Shown here: positions 6,421-7,838 of the stretch, piece by piece
How the letters are laid out: each line of letters opens with the position of its first letter
Position numbering within the stretch: the stretch's first letter is position 1
From: JASHVB01 sp049522565
GTDB taxonomy: Bacteria > Pseudomonadota > Alphaproteobacteria > Acetobacterales > Acetobacteraceae
Direction: 5' to 3'
Assembly (NCBI GenBank): GCA_049522565.1
Contig: JBEKNT010000334.1
Location: forward strand, 1-7,838
Length of the DNA: 7,838 bases
Program-made: the position numbers and the translations under genes
Notes under the pieces: generated by a model
Told to the model about the DNA's origin: nothing
What the model saw: the letters and a program-made list of their open reading frames with translations, nothing else
The model's database searches: none

Positions 6421-7493
6421 GGCAGTTGTCGGCCGACGACATCGAGGCGCTCGCCGTCGGGGCATGGATCCTCGGCGCCGGCGGCGGCGGCAGCCCGTAC
6501 CATGGGCTGCTGAACATGCGCCGTCTGTATCGCGAGGGCACCCGGATTTCCCTGATGCAGCCGGACGAACTCGACGATCGCGACGATGTCGCGGTGGTCT
6601 CGATGATGGGCGCCCCGCTGGTCATCCTGGAACGCCTGGTCGATGCACGGCTGATCGCGCGTGCCGTCGAGGCGATGCAGGAACATCTCGGCCGCCGCTT
6701 CCGCGCGGTGATGGCGATTGAGATCGGCGGCGGCAACGGCATTCAGCCGCTGATGGCGGCGGCGCATCTTGGCATTCCGGTGGTCGATGCCGACGCCATG
6801 GGCCGCGCCTATCCCGAAGCGCAGATGACCTCCTTCGCCGTCGCCAACCTGGCGCCGGCGCCGCTGACCTCGGTCGATCCGCGCGGCACCGAAGCGGTGA
6901 TCACCCGCGCGGCAAGCTGGAAATGGATGGAGCGCGCCAGCCGCAAGCTGTGCACCGAATTCGGCTCGATCGCCGCAACCTGCAAGGCACCGCGCACCGG
7001 CGCGGAAGTGAAGCGCTGGGGTATCCCCGGCACCACGTCGCAGGCGATCCGTCTGGGCCAGGCCGTGCAATCCGCACACCGTCGCCACGACGATCCCATC
7101 GCCGCGATCCTGCGCACGGAGAATGGCAAGCGCGTGTTCACCGGCAAGGTGACGGCGGTCGAACGCCGGACGACCGAAGGCTTTCTGCGCGGCCGGACGA
7201 CGATCCAGGGCCTGGGCGCCGACCGGGACGCCGCGATCGACATCGAATTCCAGAACGAATGGCTGGTGGTGTGGCGCGACGGCGCGCCCGTGGCCTCCAC
7301 GCCGGAGCTGATCTGCGCCATCGACAACGATACCGGCGAGGCGATCGGCACCGAAATGGTGCGCTACGGCCAGCGCGTGACGGTGATCGCGTTGCCCTCG
7401 CCACCGATATTTCTGACGCCGGCCGGTCTCGCCTATGTCGGCCCGCGCGCGTTCGGTTACAATTTCGACTTTCGTTCGGTGTTCGACGCATGA
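6417..7493 (+). CDS. DUF917 / S-methyl-thiohydantoin desulfurase family protein
   Basis: The 358-residue product matches the DUF917 family (PF06032), which I recall has been renamed after S-methyl-thiohydantoin desulfurase, an enzyme acting on a sulfur-bearing five-membered hydantoin ring. Landmarks are the glycine-rich start GAWILGAGGGGSPYHG (15-30), MMGAP (63-67), EIGGGNG (102-108), the acidic segment VVDADAMGRAYPE (122-134), and the C-terminal LPSPPIFLTPAGLAYVGPRA (327-346) followed by FGYNFDF. Full length for the family. The ATG overlaps the regulator's stop (ATGA), with GAGGG 10 nt upstream as ribosome site. An open frame reaches back to 6279, but that part is a shadow of the regulator. 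Members of this family are often found beside hydantoinase/oxoprolinase genes, as here. The exact reaction for this member is not established: desulfuration is one possibility and a different hydantoin-like or cyclic amide substrate is equally open. Confidence 0.85.
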   Translation: MRQLSADDIEALAVGAWILGAGGGGSPYHGLLNMRRLYREGTRISLMQPDELDDRDDVAVVSMMGAPLVILERLVDARLIARAVEAMQEHLGRRFRAVMAIEIGGGNGIQPLMAAAHLGIPVVDADAMGRAYPEAQMTSFAVANLAPAPLTSVDPRGTEAVITRAASWKWMERASRKLCTEFGSIAATCKAPRTGAEVKRWGIPGTTSQAIRLGQAVQSAHRRHDDPIAAILRTENGKRVFTGKVTAVERRTTEGFLRGRTTIQGLGADRDAAIDIEFQNEWLVVWRDGAPVASTPELICAIDNDTGEAIGTEMVRYGQRVTVIALPSPPIFLTPAGLAYVGPRAFGYNFDFRSVFDA

Positions 7494-7838
7494 ACCGACT
7501 GGGCATCGATGTCGGCGGCACCAACACCGACGCCACGCTGGTGGCGGATGGGCGCGTCCTGTACGCCATCAAGGTGCCCACCACCGAGGATGTCACCAGC
7601 GGCATCGTCGCCGCGATGCGGGCGGTCCTGGCCCAAGCCGCGATAAGCGTCGATGCGGTGATGATCGGCACAACGCATTTCGTCAACGCCGTGGTGCAGC
7701 GGCGCAGCCTGGCGCCGGTGGCCGCGATGCGCATCGGGCTGCCCGCGACGGCGGCGTTGCCGCCATTCACCGACTGGCCGGATGACCTTGCCGCGCCAGT
7801 GGCCGGAGGATGCTGGCTGGTCCAAGGCGGCCATGATA
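7490..7838 (+). CDS. Hydantoinase/oxoprolinase family protein (HyuA-like), N-terminal part only
   Basis: The gene starts at an ATG overlapping the previous stop (ATGA) and stays open to the window edge, giving 116 complete codons. The product opens with MNRLGIDVGGTNTDATLVAD, the phosphate-binding glycine motif of the actin-like ATPase fold in the Hydant_A N-terminal domain. It continues with KVPTTEDVTSGI (28-39), IGTTHFVNAVVQRR (59-72) and RIGLPATAALPPFTDWPDDL (81-100), all typical of the roughly 500-residue hydantoinase/oxoprolinase proteins that accompany DUF917 genes. Such enzymes use ATP to open hydantoin or 5-oxoproline-type rings. There is no clear Shine-Dalgarno, so translation is probably coupled to the DUF917 gene. 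The C-terminal domain, and whether a HyuB partner follows, lie outside the window. Confidence 0.85.
   Translation, partial: MNRLGIDVGGTNTDATLVADGRVLYAIKVPTTEDVTSGIVAAMRAVLAQAAISVDAVMIGTTHFVNAVVQRRSLAPVAAMRIGLPATAALPPFTDWPDDLAAPVAGGCWLVQGGHD

Noticed and set aside
5551..6465. An open frame on the minus strand extends the binding-protein frame by 305 codons, antisense to the regulator.
   Set aside because: The Tat signal peptide and family start are at 5550. The extension is Arg/Gln/His-rich, typical of a GC-rich shadow frame, and resembles no known protein.
5934..7088. Minus-strand open frame of 384 codons opposite the regulator and DUF917 genes.
   Set aside because: No domain-like features, and the opposing genes are well supported.
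7435..7785. A closed plus-strand open frame of 116 codons overlapping the DUF917 end and the HyuA-like start.
   Set aside because: It is out of frame with the true HyuA-like protein, which begins at 7490 and shows the conserved GIDVGGTNTD motif.

Overview
The window is GC-rich DNA that is almost fully coding, with short junctions, ATGA-type gene overlaps and a Tat-type lipid-free signal on the binding protein. This fits a Pseudomonadota genome, most likely an alpha- or betaproteobacterium. I cannot fix the genus from the sequence alone. There is no sign of mobile elements, tRNAs, rRNAs or CRISPR.

Layout: two divergent transcription units are read from a short intergenic region of about 90 bp (5551-5643). 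Leftward (minus strand, 5550 down to 88) runs a complete five-gene peptide/opine/nickel-type (Dpp/Opp) ABC importer: periplasmic solute-binding protein, two permeases (DppB-like, DppC-like) and two ATPases (DppD-like, DppF-like). Most genes overlap by 1-23 nt; only the binding protein is separated, by 22 nt, and a stem-loop sits exactly on its stop codon. Rightward (plus strand, 5644 to the window end) run an IclR-family regulator, a DUF917 / S-methyl-thiohydantoin desulfurase-family protein, and the N-terminus of a hydantoinase/oxoprolinase (HyuA-like) protein cut by the window edge. Each is joined to the next by an ATGA overlap.

Working model (inference): an imported small molecule is captured by the binding protein, pumped in by the ABC importer and processed by the DUF917 and HyuA-like proteins. 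The IclR regulator controls both directions through a perfect 10-bp inverted repeat in the shared promoter region. The substrate is unknown. The enzyme families point to a hydantoin-, thiohydantoin- or lactam-like compound rather than an ordinary peptide. The most interesting items are this gene combination, the operator overlapping both predicted promoters, and the hairpin at the binding-protein stop codon.
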